Assembly (NCBI GenBank): GCA_963575745.1
Contig: CAUYUJ010003028.1
Location: 35,001 to 82,871, forward strand
DNA length: 47,871 bases
Direction: 5' to 3'
Source: Prorocentrum cordatum
Taxonomy: Eukaryota; Sar; Dinophyceae; Prorocentrales; Prorocentraceae
Shown here: one piece after another, positions 1 to 10,079 of the stretch
How the letters are laid out: each line of letters opens with the position of its first letter
How positions within the stretch are numbered: the first letter of the stretch is position 1
Program-made: the position numbers and the translations under genes
Notes under the pieces: model-generated
What the model was told of the DNA's origin: nothing
Database searches by the model: none
The model's input: the letters and a program-made list of their open reading frames with translations, nothing else

Positions 1-1640
1 CGCAGGACCCACCAGCAGCCCTCGAAAATGGCGACAATTTCGCAGATCGCAGCCCCCCAGGGACGGCGAAGTTCCGCTCATGTCCGTGCGGTGCTTCACT
101 CCGCAAGACCCACCAGCAGACCTCGAAGGTGGCGACAGCTTCGCAGATCGCAGCACCCCTGGGACGGCGAGGTCCCGCTCAGGTCCGCGCGGTGCTTCAC
201 TCTGCAGGACCCACCAGCAGCCCTCGAAAGTGGCGACAATTTCGCAGATCGCAGCCCCCCAGGGGCGGCGAGGTCCCGCTCAGGTCCGCGCGGTGCCTCA
301 CCCCGCAGGACCCACCAGCAGCCCTCGAAAGTGGCGACAACTTCGCAGATCGCAACCTCCCAGGGACGGCGAGGTCCCGCTCAGGTCCGCGCGGCGCCTC
401 ACACCGCAGGACCCACCAGCAGCCCTCGCGCGACGCAGTTTCGCGCAGGCCGCCGAGGTCTCGCTCAGGTCCGCGCGGCAGGTCGAAAGTGGCGACAAGA
501 TCGCAGCCCCCCAGGGACGGCGAGGTCTCAGGTCCGCGCGGCGCCTCACTCCGCAGGACCCACCAGCAGCCCTCGAAAGTGGCGACAATTTCGCAGATCG
601 CAGCCCCCCAGGGACGGCGAGGTACTGTTTGGATCCGCGGTGAGTACCCTCTCTGCTGGCCATCCCAGCAGCCCTCGAAAGTGGCGACAACTTCGCAGAT
701 CGCAGCCCCCTCAGGGATGGCGAGGTCTTGTTTGGATCCGCGGTCAGTACCCTCTCTGCTGGCCTCCCCAGCAGCCCTCGATTGTGGCGACAGTTTCACA
801 GATCGCAGCCCCCCAGGGACCGCGAGGTCCCGTTTGGATCCGCGGTGGGTACCCTCTCTGTTGGCCTCCCCAGCAGCCCTCGAAAATGGCGACAATTTCG
901 CAGATCGCAGCCCCCCAGGGACGGCGAGGTCCCGTTTGGACCCGCGGTGAGTACCCTCTCTGCTGGCCTCCCCAGCAGCCCTCGAAAGTGGCGACAGTTT
1001 CGCAGATCGCAGCCCCCCAGGGACGGCGAGGTCCCGTTTGGATCCGCGGTGAGTACCCTCTCTGCTGGCCTCCCCAGCAGCCCTCGAAAGTGGCGACAGT
1101 TTCACAGATCGCAGCCCCCCAGGGACGGCGAGGTCCCGTTTGGATCCGCGGTGAATACCCTCTCTGCTGGCCTCCCCAGCAGCCCTCGAAAGTGGCGACA
1201 GTTTCACAGATCGCAGCCCCCCAGGGACGGCGAGGTCCCGTTTGGATCCGCGGTGGGTACCCTCTCTGCTGGCCTCCCCAGCAGCCCTCGAAAGTGGCGA
1301 CAGTTTCACAGATCGCAGCCCCCCAGGGACGGCGAGGTCCCGTTTGGATCCGCGGTGAGTACCCTCTCTGCTGGCCTCCCCAGCAGCCCTCGAAAGTGGC
1401 GACAGTTTCACAGATCGCAGCCCCCCAGGGACGGCGAGGTCCCGTTTGGATCCGCGGTGAGTACCCTCTCTGCTAGCCTCCCCAGCAGCCCTCGAAAGTG
1501 GCGACAATGTGACAGATCGCAGCCCCCCAGGGACGGCGAGGTCCCGTTTGGATCCGCGGTGGGTACCCTCTCTGCTGGCCTCCCCAGCAGCCCTCGAAAG
1601 TGGCGACAGTTTCACAGATCGCAGCCCCCCATGGACGGCG
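1..1640. repeat. 101/102-bp tandem minisatellite, about 16 units
   Basis: The anchor GGACGGCGAGGTCC recurs at 61, 162, 263 and 364 (period 101) and at 1021, 1123, 1225, 1327 and 1429 (period 102). There are two subfamilies: units before about 620 carry GCTCAGGTCCGCGC, later units carry GTTTGGATCCGCGGTGAGTACC. The array runs off the left edge of the window and ends at about 1640 where the last unit decays into GAGGAGACAAGAGGG. Because 102 is a multiple of three, several frames on both strands stay open for hundreds of codons; I read these as artefacts of the period, not as a 34-residue repeat protein. Confidence 0.95.
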
Positions 1641-1976
1641 AGAGGAGACAAGAGGGAAGCGGGAGGCGGGAGGCGGGAGGAGAAGGACGCGACCACACCC
1701 CTCTATTCAAAACGAAGACCCAACCAAGGAGGGTTGGGAAAAATACCACGTGCATTGATCATGCAAGTAGTAAGGACAACTACTGCTAAGGCCATGATAG
1801 TCATAGCAGACATGTCTGCAACTGATGCTGCGTGGAGGCTACGACTATGAAAGGTACACGACATGTGAAACGAGGCGCATACGATACGTAAACGTACATG
1901 CAACGTAGGTAAACCTGGAACCACGCACGTGCTTCGCGCGCGCTCAGGCCCCGCCCTCTGCTCCATCGATTCGCCC
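1641..1976. other. No gene seen; unique spacer
   Basis: A purine-rich run (GGGAGGCGGGAGG) leads out of the minisatellite, followed by ordinary unique sequence up to the next microsatellite. I see no coding signal and no spliced-leader relic. Confidence 0.5.
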
Positions 1977-2091
1977 AGAGGAGGAGGAGGAGGAGGAGGA
2001 GGAGGAGGAGGAGGAGGAGGAGGAGGGGGAGGAGGAGGAGGAGGAGGAGGAGGAGGAGGAGGAGGAGGAGGATGGGAGGAGGAGGAGGAGG
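1977..2091. repeat. (GGA)n microsatellite
   Basis: Almost uninterrupted GGA triplets over about 115 bp. They produce poly-Gly, poly-Pro, poly-Leu and poly-Ser shadow ORFs in every frame; none is credible. Confidence 0.97.
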
Positions 2092-3330
2092 CTCCAGCGC
2101 AGACCCTGGCTCCATGACGAACACACAAGTGGCACAACCCTGCGCCTCCCCGCGCGTGCTCCCCTGCCCCTCCCACTCCCCCCTCCCCCATCGTCGTCCC
2201 CCTCCTCGTCCACCTCAATCCCCGTCGTCGTGCCTGTCGTCCCCCATCCGACGGGTGATCCTCGAAATCCCTCTTCCAAGTGCTAACCCCCGCCGCCCTT
2301 CCTAAAACCGGTCCCCTCCCCCTTCAAATATTCTCCGTCTTCCTCCCTCCTCCTCCTCCTCCTCCTTTCCCCCCTCTCCCGTCCTACGGCACCCACCGAA
2401 GGGCAACAACCATGGGGCACCGACTGCCAGCGATGACAAGTCGAAACGACCAAAGAATGTTGAACCTGCGACTGGCGCTGCATCCTGTTGCGTCTTCCCC
2501 CTTCCTGCTCGGCTGTCTTGGGCTGAGGTAGACCCCATACTGGGCCCTCTTGTACGTCTCATGGCCAATATCGGGGTCATGTGGAATGCTGCTGGGCCAT
2601 CGTGGGATCCCCGAGGGTGGGGGGAACAACGAGACGGAAATTCGGTCTCCTTTTGGCGTAGTGGGCCGCGTGGGAGTCCTGGTGGGACGATGATCGGGCC
2701 GCGTCTGAGGGGTTCGGGTCTGTCGTGCGGATGTCGTGGGCCCCTCACGTTGGACTATTATATCGACTTGGGTGAAGTGTTGAGGAACCTCGTGGCAACC
2801 CCCAACTGTTTTGAAACCGTCCGCAAGTCTCTCGGACGCAGGACTTGGAGGCCGCAGGGGGCGTATGTCGGAGCCCTTTTGGAGCCGTGTTGGGGATCCC
2901 GCCATGCCATCATTTTTCCTAGCAGGCATCAAGTTCATGGCGCGTTAACAGAACACTCGCTGGACGCAGTGCTTGGTAGCACTGGAGAAGGTCCAGTGGA
3001 GTTCGATCAAACATGCTGCCGAATTATCCAAGTGACGAGCGCTGGCTGTACTGCTGCTCGGTCAAAACAACTGCGCATCCAACGCATTAAACGCTTGAAA
3101 GAGCGATGGCTGGGCTCAGTGCAGCGAAGCACGGCAGAAGGCCCACCTGCTGTCCGAGAGATCCAAAGCGAATCTCTCGGGCCTAACTGAAACCCTGTTG
3201 GGGCATCCTGGGGCCCTCTTGACCTGTCGGAGAGCTCATTTGGGCATTCCTGAAGCGGTTTTGGGGGCGCTGCGACAACGAAGCAGTAGCGTAAACGAAC
3301 ACCGTTGAACACACTAAAGAAATGTTGACC
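2092..3330. other. No supported gene
   Basis: Contains Pro/Ser-rich shadow ORFs on both strands, including a 209-residue plus-strand frame at 2561-3190 and overlapping minus-strand frames. Their composition is not protein-like, they overlap one another, and none has a start-proximal spliced-leader relic. I see no RNA gene. Confidence 0.5.
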
Positions 3331-3339
3331 AGCGTAGAA

Positions 3340-3620
3340 CCCAAACGGTAAGTTCTAGACAACTAAATGGTGCAATAGATGAGAAGCAAGCTATGTGGTG
3401 TAAGCTATGTGGTGCAGTCTGCGAAGCTACGTGGTGCACCATCGGTTGTTCAATCTACGTGGTGCAATGTATGCGATCAAATCTACGTTGTGTAAGCGAT
3501 GTGGTGCAAACTACGTGGTGCAAAACATGTGATGCAATCTAGTTTGTGCGAGCCGGGTATTCTAAGTTACGTGGTGAAATATACGTGGCGCAACCTACGC
3601 AGTGGTGCGTGCGGTGCAAC
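3340..3620. repeat. Degenerate CTACGTGGTGCAA tandem repeat
   Basis: A roughly 13-17-bp motif (CTAYGTGGTGCAA and variants such as CTACGTTGTGTAAG) recurs more than ten times with variable spacing. No ORF depends on it. Confidence 0.85.
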
Positions 3621-4019
3621 CTGTGTGGTGCAAGCTGTGTGATGGAATCTATGTCTAGCAGTGCGTCCCATTGCAAACCGTGCAACGCCATGCAGAGCCA
3701 TGCGAAGCAGAGCAGCGCACTGCGAGCCAATGCGAAACCCAGGGAAACCATGCAACGCCACGCCACAAACTGCGAAACGGGCGGCGACGAGGCGGCGGGC
3801 GGCGACGCGGCGGCGACGGGGCGGCCACACAGGCGGACACAACGGGCCGCAGGTCCAGGCAACGGTCGAGGTGACGGGCGGCGACGAGGCGGCGACGGCT
3901 GCCAAACAGAGCCTTCTGACCTGCTGCTGTCTTGAGGACCCACAACCGGGGAGTGGACCAATTCGGTAGGGAATGGACTAGTCTACCGAGGAAGAGATGT
4001 TTCAAACGGGCCCCCGAAA

Positions 4020-4225
4020 CGCCCCCTACGCGGCTCGGGAACTGCGCCCCAAGACCTGTCCCGACCTTCACCCCGACCTCCAACGAGTTTGGCATCCCGA
4101 CCCCCTCCCGGACCCTCATCTTGGAGCCCCCGCACCTGCCAACATGCGGCCCAAGGCCTACCCCGACCCCCACCCCGATCCCCACCGCGTCTGGCATCCT
4201 CACCACCACCTCGTACCTTGAGTTT
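4020..4225. repeat. Copy 1 of a dispersed 85-100-bp Pro-codon-rich repeat
   Basis: Built of blocks like CCTACCCCGACCCCCACCC, CACCGCGTCTGGCATCC and TTGGAGCCCCC. The same blocks return at 10080-10345, 10555-10850 and 11515-11790, so this is a dispersed minisatellite family. The frames across it are artefacts of its C-rich composition. Confidence 0.8.
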
Positions 4226-4510
4226 TGCGAGCGAGAGAAGGGGGGCATCCTCGTCGACGGGCCGTGCTTCTGTGGGAATGAGCTGCTCGCTGCGAAGGCA
4301 GACAGCGCCCGAGGTGCGACACGGGACGCGACGCTGCCCGTCGAGCGTCGCGCCAGCACTGTCCGAGCACCGCGAATGCAGCAACTCGCTCCGCACACCT
4401 CGCTGGGCTCACCGTGGGCACCGAGCCTGGCACCTGGCGAGCGGCGGCACTGCTTGCCCCTGCTCGGGCGCTGGCAGAGCTGGGTTTCGTGGAACCTGGT
4501 TTAGCGATGT

Positions 4511-4674
4511 TGAAGGGGCCAAAGGACACACAAATAAATACACACAAATAAAATGTTGTTCCATATTTCCCCATATTTTTGGGGTTTCCGTCTTCCACCC
4601 CCACTTCCCATATTTTCCCATATTTTCCATGGAATCGAAGATTCATTGTGTCTGTGTGTTTCTTTTCCTCCTGA
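4511..4674. mobile_element. Short TIR-like element, copy 1 (ACACACAAATAAATACACAC family)
   Basis: This 164-bp A/T-rich island in GC-rich DNA starts with ACACAAATAAATACACAC, has a core of repeated CCCATATTTTCCCATATTTT, and ends with GTGTCTGTGTGTTTCTT followed by CCTCCTG. It matches 20778-20941 block for block. The two ends are imperfect inverted repeats (AGGGGNCAAAGGACACACA against AGGAGGAAAAGAAACACACA). It has no coding capacity, so it would be non-autonomous. Confidence 0.75.
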
Positions 4675-5112
4675 GATGTGCACTGGGGGCGGCCCCCCCC
4701 GCCCCGATCCACTAACCGGAACTGCCGTCACCCGAAAAACACCACCCACGGCAGACCTGGTTTGGTGATCTGGCAGATGCAAGGGCCCCGGGGCCCTACC
4801 ACGAACCGGGTCCCCTTACCTGGGGTCCTGGCTATACCCGACCTGTTCTCCCCGCCTCCAGAAGTTCGTGGTCCGTGGCCTCAGAAACTGAGGTAATCCT
4901 TCAGATCGGCATCGAGGCGAGGTGATGCCAAACACAGGGATAGGGATATGCTTCAGACTCGCAAATTGTCTCTCCCTGTACTCCCCGCCTCCAGAAAGTG
5001 CCTTCTGGCCAGGACTTTCGAGGCGAAACCAGCGGCGGCAACGAGGGCCGCCCAGGATGCCGAAAAAGGGAAAACCCCCGAAGGGTAGAGGTATGGGCAC
5101 CTTTTCCTTGGG

Positions 5113-5338
5113 CGCCCGAGTTATCCGGGGTAACTCGGGCCCGGGGCAACTCGGGCTTGGATTCCCGAAAAACGAACCCGAGTTAGCCCTGACCCGAGTT
5201 ACCCCTGATGATTCGGGGCTCTGGACGCCCGAGTTATCCGGGGTAACTCGGGCCCGGGGCAACTCGGGTTCGGATTCCCGAACAACGAACCCGAGTTAGC
5301 CCTGACCCGAGTTACCCCTGATGATTCGGGTCTCTGAT
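5113..5338. repeat. Two tandem 113-bp units of CCCGAGTTA hairpins
   Basis: The block starting CGCCCGAGTTATCCGGGG at 5113 is repeated at 5226 with few changes. Each unit contains the inverted repeat CCCGAGTTA / GTAACTCGGG around TCCGGG, plus further CCCGAGTTA copies. Similar spacer text (GCCTCCAGAAA, GTGGTCCGTGGCCTC) lies on both sides, at 4855 and 5367, so the array may be part of a larger duplicated segment. Confidence 0.85.
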
Positions 5339-5753
5339 CTGAGGCACTGGCGAGCGACGACATTGCCTCCAGAAAAACGTGGTCCGTGGCCTCGGCGTGC
5401 GAAACCCGCGGGCGCGGCGCAGCGCCGAAGGAACCAAAACCGAGCGCGCGGCTCGCCCCGGGCGCGGCTGGTTGCGCCGGACGCCGGCAGGGCAGCGCGG
5501 CACCGAGCGTCGGTTGGGCGTGGCTTAATGGGGGGTCACACATGGGGGGGTCAGAAAAGGTTCCCTTTCGTGCCCCTTTCGGACCCCTCCGGAGCCCCAG
5601 GGGGCTCGTTCAGGTACCGTTTGGGTACCTTTTCGGACCACCCTCGCCACCCCCCCATTTATGACCCCCCCATTACGCGGCCACTGCCCCGACCTCTCCC
5701 GGGGTGCGTTCCGACCAGGACTTCGAGGCGAGTCCAGCGGTGGCGACGCGGGA

Positions 5754-5848
5754 CTCCTCCTCCTCCTCCTCCTCCTCCTCCTCCTCCTCCTCCTCCTCCT
5801 CCTCCTCCTCCTCCTCCTCCTCCTCCTCCTCCTCCTCCTCCTCCTCCG
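5754..5848. repeat. (TCC)n microsatellite
   Basis: About 95 bp of uninterrupted TCC. Confidence 0.97.
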
Positions 5849-6276
5849 CCACCCCCCTAGCTATGACCAAAAAACGAGCGCACGGCTCGCCCCGGGCGCG
5901 GCTCAAGTGCGCCGGGCGCCGGCAGGGCGGTGCGGCGGCGAGCGTCGGCAGAGCGTGGGGCAGCCGGCCCTGTGGTTGCCGGGGTGCGCCAGGCTGCAGG
6001 AGCGCTCGCAGGATACGAATGCATGGCTTGGCCATGGTTCGGGTGAGAAGTACAGTCGAGGCGCTGACCCAAGGAACCCCAGGTAAGGAACGAGGCCCCT
6101 GTGTTCCATAAGTGGAACTTCGATCTCGTATCGAAGACACAAGGGAAGCCTGAGGCAAGCTGTGAAACACTCAAGGAACACGGAGCCCCTCCCCAACGAA
6201 AAGGGTTCCTTCTTCAGGGCCCCGACTGTACGCAGGCGCATTGAAACAGGACGAGAAGTGGATCCTGATGGAATTC

Positions 6277-6395
6277 GCTCAGGAAACGTTCCAAGAGTTC
6301 TGGGGTACCTGGCGGCCCTAGCTCTTGGGGCCCGTGTGGTACAATGGGAGATCCAAGCAATCCTGAAAGAATCTTGGAACGTACCATTACCATAA
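6277..6395. mobile_element. ACGTTCCAAGA-TIR element, copy 1 of 3
   Basis: Runs from GCTCAGGAAACGTTCCAAGA to TCTTGGAACGTACCATTACC. The ends are an 11-bp perfect inverted repeat, ACGTTCCAAGA / TCTTGGAACGT. The body is conserved among copies (TTCTGGGGTACCTGGCGGCC, then GGTACAATGGGAGATCCA). It is non-coding. Confidence 0.8.
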
Positions 6396-6762
6396 CCTGT
6401 TGCGCCTGCGATGACATAGTGCATGGCTCGCCCTGGACGCCGCTAGCTGCCAGATGCCAACAGGACAGCTCGGTACCAAGTATCAGCAGTTCTTGAGCCG
6501 AGACGGCAGAAGTGCTCACAAGAGACGAAGTGCAGAGGGAATGAAAACGAGTGCACGGCTCGCCCTGGACGCGGCTAGATGCCAGATTCCAGCAGGACAG
6601 CTCGGCACTGCGTGTCAGCAACTCTTGGAGAAGGGAAGCCTGCGGCTGCCAGGATGTGCCACTGGAGCCGCAGACGGCAGGATTGCTCACAAGAAACGAC
6701 TGCGCCCGTGATACAAGAGAGCAATGCGCAAGCGAATTGAGACTGATAATATAAGGCGATTG

Positions 6763-6893
6763 GCTCAGGATACGTTCCAAGAATTCTGGGGTACCTAACG
6801 GCCCTATCTTTTTGGGCCCGTGTGGTACAATAATGGGAGATCCAAACAATGCTGAAAGAATCTTGGAACGTACCATTACCATACTCCGAGTTT
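6763..6893. mobile_element. ACGTTCCAAGA-TIR element, copy 2 of 3
   Basis: Same ends and body as 6277-6395, with a few substitutions and a small insertion (TACAATAATGGGAG). It lies about 486 bp from copy 1, with a GCATGGCTCGCCCTGG module between them. Confidence 0.8.
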
Positions 6894-7323
6894 CTTAATA
6901 CACCCTCACCGACAGCCCCACATCGACCCCCGTCGCGGGCAGCCGCTGCGCGCCGAAGGCGCTCCGACCTCCGTCGCGGCGCGACGACGAGACGAGGTGT
7001 TGAGCCCCGTCGAGACGAGGTTGAGCCCCGTCGGGGGGGTACCCCCCACGCAAATTAACGAACCCAGAGTAATATCTTGCTCCTCCGATGAAATCATGCA
7101 TGGCTCGCCATGGACGCGGCTAGATACCATATTCCAACAGGACAGCTCGGCACTCAGTGTCAGCAATTCATGGAGCAACAGGTCCGTCGTTGCCATGATG
7201 CTCCACTGGAGCCGAGATGGCAGAAGTGCTCATGAGAAGCGAATGCATGGCTCGCCCACGATACACGATAGAACTTCGCAAGCGCATTGAAAAAGGATAC
7301 GTACTGACACAATGATGCGATTG

Positions 7324-7441
7324 GCTCAGGAAACGTTCCAAGAATTCTGGGGTACCTGGCGGCCTCGCTTGCTCGGCCCTTGTGGAACAATGGGGGATCC
7401 AGACAATCCTGAAAGAATCTTGGAACGTACCATTACCATAA
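7324..7441. mobile_element. ACGTTCCAAGA-TIR element, copy 3 of 3
   Basis: Same ends and body as the two preceding copies. The regular alternation of this element with the GCATGGCTCGCC module suggests duplication of a unit of about 490-560 bp rather than three independent insertions. Confidence 0.8.
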
Positions 7442-7579
7442 TCTCGTGCTGCTGCTAATTACGAAGTCGTGCACGGCTCGCCCTGGACGCGGCGAGCTGC
7501 CAGATGCCAGCAGGGCAGCTCGGCACTGCGTGCCAGCAGCTCCTAGAGCAGCAGGCCCCAGGCTGCCAGGATGCGCCAC

Positions 7580-7629
7580 CTCTCCCTCTCTCCCGCTCTC
7601 TCTCTCTCTCTCTCTCTCTCCCTCTCTCC

Positions 7630-7660
<31 letters not shown>

Positions 7661-7720
7661 CCTCTCTCTCCCTCTTTCTCCCTCTCTCTCCCTCTCTCTC
7701 CCTCTCTCTCTCTCTCTCTG
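7580..7720. repeat. (CT)n microsatellite
   Basis: About 140 bp of CT/CCT repeats. The Ser/Leu and Arg/Glu ORFs across it are artefacts. Confidence 0.97.
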
Positions 7721-7837
7721 TAGCCAATCGAAAGGCACAGAAGAAAAGACTGCATGGCACGCCCTGGACGCCGCCAGACGCCGGCAAGACAGCCCGGCAC
7801 TCCTCCAACTCACCCCAGTAGCGGCCCCTACCGTCAG

Positions 7838-7970
7838 GTCGGGCCTGTCCTCCTACGGGCGGATTTTGGACGAGAAATGACAAACACGAGAAACGTGCCA
7901 CAACAAGAATAGTCAAAAAATCGTCCGACTATGTTTTGGGATATTCCTTCTGTAGAGGGGCATGCCCGAC
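7838..7970. mobile_element. GTCGGGC-TIR element, short copy
   Basis: A 133-bp element. Its left end starts GTCGGGCCTGTCCTCCTACG and continues with GATTTTGGACGA. Its right end reads TGTAGAGGGGCATGCCCGAC. The ends are inverted repeats (19 of 26 by eye), and the symmetry extends outward to TCAG...CTGA. The left end matches the left end of the larger element at 26967-27492, including GATTTTGGACGA. It is non-coding. Confidence 0.8.
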
Positions 7971-7997
7971 CTGAGCATACTGGTTACAAGCCGGTTC

Positions 7998-8627
7998 CTA
8001 CGACCGGCCACTGAGCCTCAGGGCGGCCCCGAACGCTGCGGAGGGCGACCCTGGCGGCGGCGCCGCCGTCTCACCGGACCCGCGCGCCCCGCGGCGCAAC
8101 TCCCTGGATACGGCGCCCGCCCAGCTCCTGGGGCAGCGAGCGGCGCCCGCGCCCCCGGCGCCTTCTTCTTCTGGCGCCGCGACCGCCGCTGGCCTGAGGC
8201 AGTCGCGTTCGTCGAGGCACGGGCGGCGCTGCCTCACGCCAAACTCCCAGGGCGAGCACACAGACCGCCGGGCGGCAGCCGCCTGCTGCTCCCAGAACGC
8301 CTCGGACCGGAGGCGCCTGAGCGGGGCCACCCTTGGCGCTGGCATCGCAACCCCCATCCGGGGGCGCCCGTCCCTGGAGGGCACCGCCTGGATGAACGCC
8401 GTCCCGAGGAGCGCCAGCTCATCGCCATCCCTCGGCACCGCGGCGGCTCCCCAGCTCTCCTTGTGCGCGTCGGCGTCCTGGTCGTCACCAAAGGCGGGCA
8501 ACTCTGACGTTGGGCATCGCGTGGGGGCCGAGCTGAGCCGGTCCGAGTCGGCACGCGCCCTCTTGCCATCCCTCTGCTCGGCGAGAGCCGCCTCGCCTTC
8601 CCGACACTTCGCGCGCGGGCCGAGCAT
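7998..8627 (-). CDS. Unknown 209-residue protein; probable SL-relic retrogene (gene H)
   Basis: I do not recognise this protein. Its start is the ATG at 8627, 73 bp downstream of a spliced-leader relic at 8701-8721, which is what a reverse-transcribed trans-spliced mRNA would leave. The first 100 residues look like real protein: a charged N-terminus (LGPRAKCREGEAALAEQRDG), then GDDQDADAHKESWG and DGDELALLGTAFIQAVPSRD. The second half becomes Arg/Ala/Pro-rich and could be drift past a decayed stop or frameshift. There are no membrane segments or known motifs. Overlapping plus- and minus-strand frames here lack both the leader relic and the composition. It lies alone in a gene-poor, element-rich stretch, about 21 kb from the main gene block but on the same strand. 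It may be a pseudogene. Confidence 0.45.
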   Translation of the reverse strand: MLGPRAKCREGEAALAEQRDGKRARADSDRLSSAPTRCPTSELPAFGDDQDADAHKESWGAAAVPRDGDELALLGTAFIQAVPSRDGRPRMGVAMPAPRVAPLRRLRSEAFWEQQAAAARRSVCSPWEFGVRQRRPCLDERDCLRPAAVAAPEEEGAGGAGAARCPRSWAGAVSRELRRGARGSGETAAPPPGSPSAAFGAALRLSGRS

Positions 8628-8700
8628 ATGGTTGATGGAGAGCTGCCTGGCTGGCCGGCACGCGCTGCGCAGATCGAGAGCTCCACTGCCCCAGAGGTGG

Positions 8701-8721
8701 CTTGAGACTCAATGGCTACAG
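8701..8721 (-). other. Spliced-leader relic upstream of gene H
   Basis: On the minus strand this matches the dinoflagellate SL at about 17 of 21 positions: GTAGCCATT and CTCAAG are intact and the central TTTGGC is altered. Its 5' edge abuts the TIR element at 8719-8936. Confidence 0.6.
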
Positions 8722-8936
8722 TCGGGGAGACGTAAGACCCGGGTACGGGGGACTCGGAAATCCCCGACGAGGTCGTCAAAAAAATGACGAGGCCGAGCCT
8801 GCATTTTGACGAGGCCTCCCGCTGCAGACATCCCACGAAACTCCTCCTCGTCAAAATCCGAGGCGCGGTCGTCAAAAAACGATGGCGAACCCGAGTCCCG
8901 GCAAACCCGGGTCTTACGCTCCCCCGATACAGACTG
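8719..8936. mobile_element. TIR element with CGTAAGACCCGGGT ends
   Basis: A 218-bp element. Left arm GGGGAGACGTAAGACCCGGG then ACTCGG; right arm CCGAGTCCCGG then ACCCGGGTCTTACGCTCCCC. The arms are about 34 bp and roughly 85% matched. The interior has direct repeats of GTCGTCAAAAAA and GACGAGGC, and no coding potential. Confidence 0.8.
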
Positions 8937-8999
8937 AATGAGGGAGGAGGATGGCGGTGATGATCATCGCCGCACTGCGTCTGCACGACGATCGGCCGC

Positions 9000-9525
9000 G
9001 CTGAATACGCGCTGGGGCGCGACTCGGGGCGCCAAACTCGACAGCGCGACCCCATGCGAGCACCCGCAACTGACAGCGTCGCCCGCACTGGGTCCGCATT
9101 GCGACGCGACGCGACGCCGACGGACACGTGGAGAACACGTGACGCCGGGCGAGCTCTCTTAAATGGGACCGTAGCTGGAGCTTGTGCGCAGTCCTCCTCA
9201 AGGGTGTCCCGAATCGTGCGCGCTGGCAATCGCGGACGGGAGCAATCCTCGCGAGGGTTGTGAAACATCAGGCGATGTGGCGCTCAGGGATAGCTGTGGT
9301 TGCAGTGCTTTTGCGGGACGGTCGGCTGCGGCGCGTGCGTTCTGCGGCGCGGTATCCGCGCGACGAGCTCGACGGCTTAACCCCGCGCGAACACCCACAA
9401 CTGATCGCGTTGTTCCGCTCTGGGCCCGAGCTGCGGCACAACGCAACGCCGAAGGACGCGGTGCGAACGCGTGATGCCATGCGGCCTCCCACAACAGGGG
9501 CCGCAGCTGGAAATGCTGCACCGTA
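9000..9525. repeat. Diverged direct duplication, about 170 bp each
   Basis: About 9005-9180 and 9350-9520 share blocks in the same order (CGAGCACCCGCAACTGA against CGAACACCCACAACTGA, then GCNTTG, then CGACGCCGACGGACACGTGGAG against CAACGCCGAAGGACGCG, then a GCAGCTGGA-like block). The plus-strand ORFs at 9182-9886 run through this unevenly, and I do not accept them as genes. Confidence 0.6.
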
Positions 9526-9689
9526 CCACGAGGTATTCGTCAGGCGCGTGCGTGCGCGTGCCAGATCAGGCATCTTGACGCTATATCGATTATCCCGTGG
9601 TTGGGGCCGCACTGAGAGCTGCTGCAAGGCAACATGGTGTGAACCCTTGGGCGAAACGACGCCATGTGATTGCCCGCTTTGGGGCTGTA

Positions 9690-9965
9690 TTTGGAGTTCC
9701 CTGCGGAGCACGCTCCTCGTGAGGGGTGGGCCGAGGTCAGCCAGCTGGTGCCTTCGATGCAAGCCCACCCAAGGGAGACTGCAATTGGAGCTCCGTCAGG
9801 AACACGGTCCTCGTGGGGGATTCGCAGAAATAGCACAACGGGCACTACGAATGATTCCCCGTGGGGCGGTGTTTGCAGCTCTCTGACGGGGCTGACTATG
9901 GAGCTCAGGTCCTCTGTCGATGCCGTAGATGGAGCTCCGTGTCGGACACGACCTTCGTGAGGAGT
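9690..9965. repeat. GGAGCTCCGT...CTCGTGAGG repeat, three diverged units
   Basis: The text GGAGTTCCCTGCGGAGCACG, CTCCTCGTGAGGGG recurs at about 9788 (GGAGCTCCGTCAGGAACACG) and 9931 (GGAGCTCCGTGTCGGACACG). Non-coding. Confidence 0.6.
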
Positions 9966-10079
9966 ATGCCGTGTTTGGCAAGGTGACGCGCTGCGAATGC
10001 CTCTACTGGAGCCACGGTTCCATCACAGCAGCACTGAGGCGAACCGTAAACAATCACAGGAAGTACACCAGGACGTCGT

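Larger units (their letters stand above)
5440..7800. repeat. Cluster of GCAYGGCTCGCCCYGGACGCGGC modules
   Basis: A module of about 40 bp (ACGGCTCGCCCCGGGCGCGG and variants such as GCATGGCTCGCCCTGGACGC), often followed by CCAGCAGGACAGCTCGGCACT, recurs near 5446, 5878, 6421, 6551, 7096, 7242, 7473 and 7752. It is interleaved with the three elements at 6277, 6763 and 7324, implying local segmental duplication. Frames that cross it are repeat artefacts. Confidence 0.85.

Noticed and set aside
28-1789. Long overlapping ORFs (up to 499 residues) on both strands of the minisatellite
   Set aside because: The 102-bp period keeps frames open on both strands; composition changes with frame and there is no leader relic or unique domain.
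2561-3190. 209-residue plus-strand ORF
   Set aside because: No recognisable composition, overlapping minus-strand frames of similar length, no leader relic, no homologue that I can recall.
3700-3950. A possible CRISPR-like or structured RNA region from regular GCGAAGCAGAGC words
   Set aside because: Repeats are degenerate, unevenly spaced and lack unique spacers; the genome is eukaryotic.
6486-6510. CTTGAGCCGAGACGGCAG as an SL relic
   Set aside because: Matches fall to about 13 of 21, and the same text occurs in repeat units at 6664 and 7210 without any ORF.
8234-9886. ORFs of 344 residues (minus) and 234 residues (plus)
   Set aside because: Arg/Ser/Ala-rich, overlapping gene H or the local duplications, no leader relic at their starts.
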